A stretch of DNA of 64,000 bases from UBA2421 sp002343075 (GTDB taxonomy: Bacteria; Planctomycetota; Phycisphaerae; Tepidisphaerales; Tepidisphaeraceae). Positions 41,561 through 49,720 of the stretch are shown here, in pieces. How positions within the stretch are numbered: the first letter of the stretch is position 1; the number at the start of each line of letters is the position of its first letter. The stretch lies in assembly GCA_937982565.1 (NCBI GenBank), contig CALJLN010000050.1, positions 1 through 64,000 of the forward strand, in the 5' to 3' direction. Made by a program: the position numbers and the translations under genes. The notes beneath the pieces were generated by a model. It searched no databases and was not told the DNA's origin. It was given only the letters and a program-made list of their open reading frames with translations.

Positions 41561-42637
41561 ATGTCTGACCCGCTCGAACAGCTTCGCGTGCGCATTGATG
41601 CTTTGGATGAGAAGATCGTCGAGTTACTCAACGAGCGCGCCAAGGTCGTCGTCGAAGTCGGAAAACTCAAACAACAGACCAACGCCCCAATCTACGCGCC
41701 CGATCGCGAAAAACTGGTGCTCGAGAAGGTACACCGGCTGAACAAAGGCCCGCTGCCAAATCGTGCTCTGGACAGTGTTTACCGTGAACTGATGAGCGGC
41801 AGTTTCATGCTCGAACGCCCGTTGCGAATCGGCTACCTCGGGCCGTCGGGCACTTTCAGCCACTTCGCGGCGGTGCAGAAGTTTGGCCGGAGCGTGGAAC
41901 ACGTTGATCTAACCGATATTCCATCGGTCTTTACCGAAGTAGCGCGCGGCCACGTCGATTATGGAATGGTCCCGGTCGAAAACAGCATTCACGGCGGTGT
42001 GATTGATACGCTCGACGCTTTTTTGGGGTCATCGGCGAAAATCTGCGCCGAAGTGCGCGTCAGCATTCATCATAATCTACTCGCCAAAGAGCCATGGGAA
42101 CAGATCAAGCGGGTCTACTCAAAACCCGAAGTCTTCAATCAATGTCGCGATTGGCTCAGTTCGGTCGCCAAGGGAAGAGAAATCGAACCCACCACGAGCA
42201 GCGCGCGCGCCGCAGAACTGGCAAGTAAGGAACCAGGATCGGCCGCCATCGCTTCAGCGATTGCCGCGGAGCTATACGGCTTGAGAATGCTTTTCGAGAA
42301 CATCGAAGACAACCCCGACAATGTCACCCGGTTTTTTGTCATCAGCCGGGAGGCGGCTAGAAGAAGCGGCAGCGACATGACCGCCATTATGTTTACGACT
42401 GCCAACAAGCCCGGCGCGCTGGCCGATGTGCTGGATTGCTTCAAGAACGCCCAGATCAACCTCACCAGCCTCGAAAAACGTCCGAGCAAGAAGGTGAACT
42501 GGGAGTATTATTTCTTCATCGATGCAGAGGGCCATTCGGATGATCCGGGCATGCAAAGGGCCATCGATGATGCCCGGCAGCACTGCCTTCAGATCACAGT
42601 TTTGGGCAGCTACCCGCGGGCGGGCGAAGTGCTGTAG
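41561..42637 (+). CDS. pheA: Bifunctional chorismate mutase / prephenate dehydratase (PheA)
   Basis: PheA makes phenylpyruvate from chorismate via prephenate. The 358-residue protein has an AroQ chorismate mutase (1-90, LEQLRVRIDALDEKIVELLN), a prephenate dehydratase (95-270, GYLGPSGTFSHFAA, VPVENSIHGGV, NVTRFFVISR) and an ACT regulatory domain (280-355, NKPGALADVLDCFKNAQINL, then SLEKRPSK), so Phe feedback is likely. ATG 41561 is chosen because the mutase domain begins there; the longer frame from 41456 runs into higA. Confidence 0.95.
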   Translation: MSDPLEQLRVRIDALDEKIVELLNERAKVVVEVGKLKQQTNAPIYAPDREKLVLEKVHRLNKGPLPNRALDSVYRELMSGSFMLERPLRIGYLGPSGTFSHFAAVQKFGRSVEHVDLTDIPSVFTEVARGHVDYGMVPVENSIHGGVIDTLDAFLGSSAKICAEVRVSIHHNLLAKEPWEQIKRVYSKPEVFNQCRDWLSSVAKGREIEPTTSSARAAELASKEPGSAAIASAIAAELYGLRMLFENIEDNPDNVTRFFVISREAARRSGSDMTAIMFTTANKPGALADVLDCFKNAQINLTSLEKRPSKKVNWEYYFFIDAEGHSDDPGMQRAIDDARQHCLQITVLGSYPRAGEVL

Positions 42638-42751
42638 CCGTCGGGTATCAGAGGTTGACGCACACGGCCTGTGCCTTTTGCGAGAGCGGCAGTTTACCCT
42701 GTGGCAATCGCCTTGATGATGCCGATAATGCGATTGAACGAAGGAGCGCGC

Positions 42752-44101
42752 ATGGGTTTCACGTCACGGAAGACGGCTGCTGCATTACTGACACTCGCCT
42801 CGATTGCCACTGCGGCACCGACCGCTTCCGAGCCGGATCCGGCAACCACCTCTCCCACCGCCGCCGCAACTCTTCCAGACGGCCCGCTGCGCGTGATCGT
42901 TCAGGCATTTGCGGGCAGCGTGCAGGCGCGGCAGAACAGCGAAGACGCGTGGGCCAATGTAGTTGAAGGACAGGAGTTTGATGAAGGGGTAGAGTTTCGC
43001 ACCGGGGTGCGCAGCGTGGTGAAATTTAAGATTCCACCCGATTCTGATCTGACCGTTGACAGGCTGGGTGTGGTCAAGATCCTCCGTGCGACAATTGAGA
43101 ATGGGGCAATCAAGACCGATGTCGGCATGAAATATGGCCGGACTCGCTACGACATCGAGGCCGCTGGCCGTGTGCACGACGCGACCATTCGGTCCACCAC
43201 AAGCGTCTTGGCCATCCGGGGGACTGATGTGATTCTCGACGACACGCCTGGCTTCGCGCCGCGCGCGGTCAGCTTCACCGGCAGAGCGTCTTTTCGCGAT
43301 GACAAGGGACGGCAGAGTTCGCTGGGATCGAGCGGGGGCAATCCGAACCGGCCCGTGAGGATCGATGCCGCCGCCGGGGGATCGGCCGCCGAAACTGGGC
43401 TGCAGCGGTCTGTGACGATCTCCCCGCTGAATGCCGGGCGGACGGCGAATGAGAACCAACTGGTGATCAACATCCCGCAGACCGGCGGCCTGCCTCCCCC
43501 GCCGGGCACCCCTTCGGGCGGGGGAAGCGCCTTGGTGCAGTCGGTGAATTCCGGATCCTCCACGGGGGCGCCGCCGCCACTCCCGCCCCCACCGCCAGCA
43601 GATTTTCCGAGTCTGGTGGGCCGGCTCGAGTTCATTCTCACCTGGCAGGGCAATGCCGACTTGAACATCGGCCTCGTCAGCCCGCTGGGGGAACCGATCA
43701 CGACCAATCCGTCGGTCGTAACCAGCACGCCGCCCCGACAGGTAAGCCCGATCGCCACAGTCGCCCCGCGCAGCGGCGGCGTGGCAGGCCCCGACGACCC
43801 CGGCGGGCCTAACGGGGGACGCGAAACCATCACCTGGCCCAACGGCTTTCCCAGTGGGCGATACGACTACGGTGTGAAATACAACACCGGCAGCAACTCG
43901 GCGCAATACACCGTCGATGTGCTCGTCAACGGCGTCACGCTCGATCCACGCACCACCGGCACACTCACAGGCCCCGGCGGAGGCGAAGCCGAGTTTGAAG
44001 GCGAGATCATCGTCATCGAGGCAGCACCCAATTCCAGCGCCGCTCAATCAACTTCGAGTAACACGGCACAGGGCGCGAAGAAGAAGCGAAAAAAGAAGTG
44101 A
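42752..44101 (+). CDS. FecR-domain secreted protein with proline linker and DUF2135-like domain
   Basis: From ATG 42752 (AAGGAG 6 bases upstream) the protein has 449 residues with a signal peptide (about 1-28). Residues 45-180 are FecR-like (DAWANVVEGQEFDEGVEFRT, STTSVLAIRGTDVIL). A Pro/Gly-rich linker follows (about 260-305, with PPPLPPPPP). Residues 310-430 have a beta-sandwich resembling DUF2135/YfaP (LTWQGNADLNIGLVSPLG, SGRYDYGVKYNTG). It ends in a Lys-rich KKKRKKK tail. FecR domains here probably act as surface or structural modules, not iron sensing. Confidence 0.75.
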   Translation: MGFTSRKTAAALLTLASIATAAPTASEPDPATTSPTAAATLPDGPLRVIVQAFAGSVQARQNSEDAWANVVEGQEFDEGVEFRTGVRSVVKFKIPPDSDLTVDRLGVVKILRATIENGAIKTDVGMKYGRTRYDIEAAGRVHDATIRSTTSVLAIRGTDVILDDTPGFAPRAVSFTGRASFRDDKGRQSSLGSSGGNPNRPVRIDAAAGGSAAETGLQRSVTISPLNAGRTANENQLVINIPQTGGLPPPPGTPSGGGSALVQSVNSGSSTGAPPPLPPPPPADFPSLVGRLEFILTWQGNADLNIGLVSPLGEPITTNPSVVTSTPPRQVSPIATVAPRSGGVAGPDDPGGPNGGRETITWPNGFPSGRYDYGVKYNTGSNSAQYTVDVLVNGVTLDPRTTGTLTGPGGGEAEFEGEIIVIEAAPNSSAAQSTSSNTAQGAKKKRKKK

Positions 44102-44664
44102 TCTCGGCCACAATCGCGCCGGTTGTGTTCGGCGCGGCAGATATCACTGGTTTGCCAATCACAGTACTCCTCGCCGCCGCGGGTGTGCTGCTTATGCTGG
44201 TCTTTCTCGTCTGGCTGAAGCGGCAGTTGTCGGGCGAGCCACCGCTGCCGTATCGGCCAGTGTCGTCGCTGCTAACACAAGCCGAGGCGGTCTTCTACCG
44301 CGCGTTGCTGAAGGCGACCGATGGGTCGAAACTGGTCATCCTCGCCAAAGTCCGGCTGCGCGATTTAGTAGACATTCCAAAGGGCACTGACTCTCCGCAG
44401 CGCCATCATGGAAAAGTGATGGCTAAGCACGTCGATTTTGTGCTCTGCGACCTGCAAACCCTGCGCCCGCTGCTGGTGATTGAACTGGACGATCGCTCAC
44501 ACCTCCGCCGCGATCGAATGGAGCGCGACGCGTTTGTAAACCGGGTGATGGCCACCATCAACCTGCCAATCTGGCATATTCAATGCAATGGAAAATACCC
44601 CGTGGCCGACCTGCAACGCGGCATCGCCGAGCGCACCGCCGGGGCTTTCGCGGCCGCACAATAG
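44098..44664 (+). CDS. Membrane-anchored DUF2726-type protein
   Basis: The 188-residue protein has an N-terminal helix (about 21-42) and a DUF2726 domain (SLLTQAEAVFYRALLKATDG, then KHVDFVLCDLQTLRPLLVIE, DDRSHLRRDRMERDAFVN). The domain is related to nuclease-like folds (VIELDD and DRMERD resemble a restriction-enzyme-type active site), role unknown. It overlaps the preceding gene stop by GTGA and is probably translated with it. It converges with the GGDEF-EAL gene. Confidence 0.78.
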   Translation: MISATIAPVVFGAADITGLPITVLLAAAGVLLMLVFLVWLKRQLSGEPPLPYRPVSSLLTQAEAVFYRALLKATDGSKLVILAKVRLRDLVDIPKGTDSPQRHHGKVMAKHVDFVLCDLQTLRPLLVIELDDRSHLRRDRMERDAFVNRVMATINLPIWHIQCNGKYPVADLQRGIAERTAGAFAAAQ

Positions 44665-44676
44665 GTTCTGTGCAGT

Positions 44677-46524
44677 TCAAGCGGCAAGCCGCTTGTGTCC
44701 CACCCGATGTGATAGCATCTGCACCATCGCTGCAGTGTCCAGCGGCTTGGCGAAGTAGTAGCCCTGCCCGAATTCGCACCCCAACTCACGGAGCCTCTCC
44801 AGCTGCGCTTCGGTCTCAATTCCCTCTGCAACCACGTTCATCTGCAAGTTGTGAGCCAGGTGAACGACCGTGCGCACGATTTCGTCGCCTTGGCCCGGCG
44901 TGTCGATCATCTTCACAAAGCTTCGATCGATCTTCACGACGTCAATCGGAAACTTATGCAGATAGCTGAGAGACGAGTATCCCGTGCCGAAGTCATCGAG
45001 GCTGATGCGCAGCTTCAGCGCCTTTAGCTCATTGAGCATCTGCACCGCAACATCGGGGTCGTTCATGATCACAGTCTCAGTGATTTCGAGCTTGATCAGT
45101 TCCGGTGAAAGCCCGCTTGGCAGAATGATGTTGATCAGTTCTTTCACGAGGTCGCCCTGCACAAACCGACGTGCGGAGAGATTGACTGAGAGCGAGATGG
45201 GCGACTGTTGGCCGTAAAGCGCATTCCACTCGGCAAGCTGCCGGCACGACTTGGCCATGACGATCCGCTCGATGGGCGCGATCAGCCCCGTCTCCTCGGC
45301 AACGGGAATGAAGTCCATCGGCGGGACAAGACCACGATCGGGGTGCCGCCAGCGGACCAGTGCCTCGACCGAATCGATCGAGCCTGTGTGCAGGGAGACA
45401 ATCGGCTGGTAGTGCACCTCAAACTCGTCGCGTTCGATCGCCCTTCGCAGGTCAGTCTCAATCTGCATCTGCTTAACGACCGCGGTGTGCATGACGGCGT
45501 CGAAGATCTCGTGTCGGGCCTTTCCGGCCCGCTTGGCGTGGTGCAGTGCGATGTCGGCATTGCGAAGCAGCGCCTCGCGCGAGTCATCCCCGCCCGTGCT
45601 GATAGCGATGCCAATGCTCGCCGTGATGAAGATCTCGGTTTCATTCAGACAAAATGGCCGGGCGAGTGCCGCGTGGACTCGGCCCGCAATGATATCAGCC
45701 TCGTCTTTGCTCGAGACGCCCTCGGCGACCAGCGCAAACTCATCGCCGCCAATGCGCGCAACACTGTCCGCCGGCCGCACCGACTGCCGCAGACGGGTGG
45801 CTACCTCTGACAGAAGCTGGTCGCCCCCGCTCGGGCCGATCGATTCGTTGATGACTTTGAAACGGTCAATTCCGACGCAGAAGACAGCAAACCGGTGCTC
45901 AGTCTCTCGCCGCGCGCGGGCAATGCCCTGTTCAATGCGATCATTCAGGAGCACGCGGTTGGGCAGCCCGGTGAGCGCATCGTGGGTCGCGTCGTGAAGC
46001 AGTCGTTCCTTTGCCTGCTTCTGTTCGGTAATGTCATACATCAAGCCATGGATCATCACGGCCCGGCCGACGCTGTCCCGAACGACGACTCCCTCGTCCC
46101 TGATCCACACCACCCTGCCGTCGCGGGCAATCATCCGATACTCGACCCTAAGCGGATCACCCGTGTTCTTCGTGTGTTCGTCTGCGTCGATGGCCCTGTC
46201 GCGATCTTCGGGATGAACATGGTCGAACCAGAAGCCTGGATCATTGGTCCAGTCGGTGGGCTCAAAGCCGAGGATATCGCGAATCTGGGGACTGGCGTAA
46301 AAACACTTGGAAACAGGGCCAAATTCGGCGGCGTAGATGATCGCAGGTACACGTTCCAGCAAAAGTGATGCGATGCCCTCCGATTCCCCGTTGGCCCCGC
46401 CGGAGGTGAACTCCAGTTCGTAGCACGCCGCGTCAAGCGCTGTGACTAACGCACTTACTCCAGGTCGATTGCAGTCGAGCAACTCGCCATGCTGCGATAT
46501 GATTTTCTCCAGAGAAGGATGCAT
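44677..46524 (-). CDS. PAS-GGDEF-EAL protein (cyclic-di-GMP turnover)
   Basis: The 615-residue protein has a PAS sensor (about 50-175, IYAAEFGPVSKCFYASP, then VWIRDEGVVVRD), a GGDEF domain with intact RIGGDEFALVAEG (about 265) and an EAL domain with intact EALVRWRHP, IEITETV-like LEITETVIMND, SLDDFGTGYSSLSYLHKFPI and VVAEGIETEAQL. Both domains look catalytically able, so it may make and degrade c-di-GMP under PAS control. No membrane helix is evident. It lies downstream of purL on the same strand with 222 bases between them. Confidence 0.92.
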   Translation of the reverse strand: MHPSLEKIISQHGELLDCNRPGVSALVTALDAACYELEFTSGGANGESEGIASLLLERVPAIIYAAEFGPVSKCFYASPQIRDILGFEPTDWTNDPGFWFDHVHPEDRDRAIDADEHTKNTGDPLRVEYRMIARDGRVVWIRDEGVVVRDSVGRAVMIHGLMYDITEQKQAKERLLHDATHDALTGLPNRVLLNDRIEQGIARARRETEHRFAVFCVGIDRFKVINESIGPSGGDQLLSEVATRLRQSVRPADSVARIGGDEFALVAEGVSSKDEADIIAGRVHAALARPFCLNETEIFITASIGIAISTGGDDSREALLRNADIALHHAKRAGKARHEIFDAVMHTAVVKQMQIETDLRRAIERDEFEVHYQPIVSLHTGSIDSVEALVRWRHPDRGLVPPMDFIPVAEETGLIAPIERIVMAKSCRQLAEWNALYGQQSPISLSVNLSARRFVQGDLVKELINIILPSGLSPELIKLEITETVIMNDPDVAVQMLNELKALKLRISLDDFGTGYSSLSYLHKFPIDVVKIDRSFVKMIDTPGQGDEIVRTVVHLAHNLQMNVVAEGIETEAQLERLRELGCEFGQGYYFAKPLDTAAMVQMLSHRVGHKRLAA

Positions 46525-46693
46525 TGCAAAGCTACTTTTCTTCCGTCACATTCTGGCAACGTACGTCATCGTGAAATCAACTACGATGTTACGAGGGGAA
46601 TCGGACGAATCGTGTGGCACCTTGACCAAACACGGGGCACTGTATTTCGTCCCAAAAGCGCTTACGCACACTTGTCTTGCAGTAGCGCGAGTT

Positions 46694-46705
46694 GGGCTTA
46701 AGCCC
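46694..46705. repeat. 12-bp perfect palindrome
   Basis: GGGCTTAAGCCC, in the 222-base gap between purL and the GGDEF-EAL gene, about 170 bases upstream of the latter. It may be an operator or part of a small dispersed element; there is no other gene in the gap. Confidence 0.45.
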
Positions 46706-46746
46706 GCGGAGTTATATGGGACTCATGTGCAATTGTGTGGCCCGGA

Positions 46747-49671
46747 TTACCAATCAAGCGGCGTGGTAAAAGCCGTTACAAGTGATTCAACCGGCCAAAG
46801 GTATCGCACGCCGCCCCCGGAATGCAGGAGCAGTGCGGCGTCGGCCGTGACTTCTCCGAGTGCGACCAGATCCACCCCGCCTTGCTGCAGGGCATCGCGT
46901 GCCGCAGCGAAATCATCCTTCGGCAGTTCCACTAGATACGAGGCAAGCCTCTCTGCAAAGAGCCAGTCGGTTTCGCCGTCATGGGGGTTGAATATGGACA
47001 TCCCCAACCCCGAAGCGATGCACATCTCCGCCGCCGCCGTGAGAACTCCGCCGTCGCTCACATCGTGGCACGCGCGCACATAGCCCCGATCAATCGCCGC
47101 GGCCAGCACTCGATGCACACTCGCGAGAATGGGCAGTTCCGACGATCGGGGCCGCACCAGCCAGACCGAGTCGCCCGGCTTCTTCAGATCCATCGTGATA
47201 CATTTGCGCACGTCTTCAATGACGCCAATCGTGCTGATCAGCAGCGTATTGGGAATGCGCGTCACCCTTCCCGTTTCAGAATCGGTGAACTGGTTATGCA
47301 GCGAGTCTTTTCCACTGATAAACGGCACGCCGTAAGCCTTGGCGACGTCGTAGCAGGCTTCGCATGTGCGCACGAGGGTTCCGAGGGTTTGTTCATCGTC
47401 AACACTCGGCCAGCAGAAGTTATCCAGCATCGCGAGATTGCGCGGGTCGGCACCAACCGCCACGGCGTTACGAATCGCTTCATCAATGGCAGCGGTCGTC
47501 ATCGCGTAGGGCGATTCAATGTGCGGAGCAAGCCCACACGAGATCGACACACCCTTGTATGAATCGAACTTCGGCCGAATGACCGCGGCATCGCTTGGGC
47601 CGCGTTGATGCGGGCCGATCAGCGGCTTGATCACGCTGCTCCCCTGCACTTCGTGGTCATATTGCCGGATGATCCAGTGCTTGCTGGCAATGTTGGGGTG
47701 TGAAAGCAACTGCAGCAGCCGGGCCTGCGGGTCGAGACCCTCGCGCGCACTCGTTGCTGGCTCGCTGGTCGGACGGATTGGTGCGCCCGTGCTGCCGGGC
47801 ACAACGGCACGGCGCACCGGCATGGGGATGCCGTCGTGCAAAAACGACATTTTCATCCTGCCAACTTCTTTGCCAGCGTAGTTGAGTACGAGTTCGTCAC
47901 GCTCAGTGCCAAACGTGCCGATAACGGTTGCTTCCACATCTTCGCCGGCAGAAAGCTGCAGCAGCGCCGCGACGTTGGATTGCGGCACTGCGAGTACCAT
48001 CCGCTCCTGCGCTTCACTGATCCAGATTTCGTCGTAACGCAGGCCAGCGTACTTCAGAGGCACCTTTTCCAGTTCGACAGTTGCGCCGATTTCTGCGCCC
48101 ATCTCCCCCACCGCGCTCGACAGCCCGCCAGCGCCGCAGTCGGTGATGGCCGAAAAAAGTCCGCGGTCTCGCGCCTGAAGGACCACATCGGCCACTTTCT
48201 TTTCGGTAATCGCATTACCGATCTGCACCGCATGGCTGAACTCGTCGGCATGCGTGTCGGTCAACTCGGCTGAGGAGAAGGTCGCGCCGTGAATGCCGTC
48301 GCGGCCCGTCCGGCCTCCGACCACGACAATCGCATCACCCCGCCCTGTCTGCTTCGCGATCTTGTCCCGCGGGATGATTCCTACGCAACCGCAGAACACC
48401 AGCGGATTGCCGATGTACCTGTCATCAAAATAGACCGCACCATTTACGGTCGGAATGCCCATGCGGTTGCCGTAGTCGCGCACGCCGGCGACGACCTGCT
48501 GCAGCACGCGTTTGGGGTGAATCACGCCCTTTGGAAGGCCGGTAGGACCGTCATTTCGAGCAGTTTCGCCCGGAAATGCAACGCAAAATACGTCCGTATT
48601 GGCGATCGGCCGCGCTGCAAGCCCGGTTCCGAGGATATCGCGAATCACCCCGCCAGCACCGGTTGCCGCCCCGCCGTAGGGTTCGATCGCACTGGGGTGG
48701 TTGTGGGTTTCCACCTTGAAGCAGACCGCATCGGTTTCATCGAACGCGATCACGCCGGCATTATCTTTGAACACAGACAGGCAAAATGGACCGCCACTGT
48801 CGAGGCGAGCGTCTGCGCCTGCTCCTTCGTCTCTTGCTCTCTTAGTCTCTGCGTCTTTCACCGCCATCAACTCCGCGGTCGCACGGAAGATCGTTTCCTT
48901 AATCAAGTTCTTATAACGGCGAAGAACCGTGCCACTCTCATCGCACACTTCGACGGAACTCTTCAGCGTCTTGTGCACGCAGTGTTCGCTCCAGGTTTGT
49001 GCGAGTGTTTCAAGTTCGATATCGGTGGGATCGCGCTCCGCAGCGGCGAAATAGGCCTGAATCGCTCGCATTTCATCAAGCGACAGGAACAAGTGCCCCT
49101 CTCGGCTGAGCTGTTTCAGCGCATCATCGGATAGATGGCGGATTGGGACATGCTTCAGGCTCAGCTGGTAACTACTTAGCGAGGGAAACGCCTCGGCCAG
49201 AACCGGCTGCAGGTGAATCGACTCGACAACCTCGTTGGCCAGCACGCGCGCGGCAAGTTGGCGTAACTCATTTTCTGGCAGAGGCTTAGAGAAGCGATAG
49301 GCGCGCCCTGTGCGCACTCGATCGACAGGAAGACGCATATCGCGAATCGCCATCTCCGTCGACGCAGCGACGGGGTCCATCACTCCCGGCTTGAGGTGAA
49401 CCTCCACCCAACTCCCGCCGTTGAAACTGGGGGCGACGGAGATGATCTCGGCGTGCTCGACGATGGGGTCGGCGAGCAACTCCCGGCGCATGCGGTCGAT
49501 TTCTGCAGTTGTTGCAGTTGTTTCAATGAAAAACACCCGCCACGACGCGACCTGCCCGACGTCATATCCAAACGCCGCCGCCTGCTGCTGCACACTTTTT
49601 CCGTGCGGGTCGGCGGATTGGCCGTTATTGCAAAGCTCGGGGCAGGCGCCAACGTCGATGCGGTAGATCAT
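46747..49671 (-). CDS. purL: Phosphoribosylformylglycinamidine synthase, PurL with two N-terminal PurS-like modules
   Basis: This 974-residue enzyme makes FGAM from FGAR, glutamine and ATP in purine synthesis. Residues 1-80 (VGACPELCNNGQSADPHGKS) and 85-170 (VEVHLKPGVMDPVAASTEMA, IHLQPVLAEAF) each look like a PurS subunit; residues 175-974 are the PurL core (WSEHCVHKTL, FKVETHNHPSAIEPYGGAAT, GGRTGRDGIHGATFSS, CGAGGLSSAVGEMG, RACHDVSDGGVL). The glutaminase subunit is not fused. An extra stretch of about 27 residues lies near 270-297 before LSVFKDNAGVIAF. The GGACGG before ATG is a weak ribosome site. Confidence 0.93.
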   Translation of the reverse strand: MIYRIDVGACPELCNNGQSADPHGKSVQQQAAAFGYDVGQVASWRVFFIETTATTAEIDRMRRELLADPIVEHAEIISVAPSFNGGSWVEVHLKPGVMDPVAASTEMAIRDMRLPVDRVRTGRAYRFSKPLPENELRQLAARVLANEVVESIHLQPVLAEAFPSLSSYQLSLKHVPIRHLSDDALKQLSREGHLFLSLDEMRAIQAYFAAAERDPTDIELETLAQTWSEHCVHKTLKSSVEVCDESGTVLRRYKNLIKETIFRATAELMAVKDAETKRARDEGAGADARLDSGGPFCLSVFKDNAGVIAFDETDAVCFKVETHNHPSAIEPYGGAATGAGGVIRDILGTGLAARPIANTDVFCVAFPGETARNDGPTGLPKGVIHPKRVLQQVVAGVRDYGNRMGIPTVNGAVYFDDRYIGNPLVFCGCVGIIPRDKIAKQTGRGDAIVVVGGRTGRDGIHGATFSSAELTDTHADEFSHAVQIGNAITEKKVADVVLQARDRGLFSAITDCGAGGLSSAVGEMGAEIGATVELEKVPLKYAGLRYDEIWISEAQERMVLAVPQSNVAALLQLSAGEDVEATVIGTFGTERDELVLNYAGKEVGRMKMSFLHDGIPMPVRRAVVPGSTGAPIRPTSEPATSAREGLDPQARLLQLLSHPNIASKHWIIRQYDHEVQGSSVIKPLIGPHQRGPSDAAVIRPKFDSYKGVSISCGLAPHIESPYAMTTAAIDEAIRNAVAVGADPRNLAMLDNFCWPSVDDEQTLGTLVRTCEACYDVAKAYGVPFISGKDSLHNQFTDSETGRVTRIPNTLLISTIGVIEDVRKCITMDLKKPGDSVWLVRPRSSELPILASVHRVLAAAIDRGYVRACHDVSDGGVLTAAAEMCIASGLGMSIFNPHDGETDWLFAERLASYLVELPKDDFAAARDALQQGGVDLVALGEVTADAALLLHSGGGVRYLWPVESLVTAFTTPLDW

Positions 49672-49690
49672 CCGTCCAGTGTAGGCGCCG

Positions 49691-49709
49691 CCGGTTGTCG
49701 ATCAACCGG
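49691..49709. other. Perfect hairpin between lyase and purL genes
   Basis: CCGGTTG-TCGAT-CAACCGG, 7-bp stem, in the 49-base gap between the stop of the heparinase-like gene and the start of purL. There is no T-run; it may stabilise or weakly end the upstream message. Confidence 0.4.
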
Positions 49710-49720
49710 TCGATCCGCCG

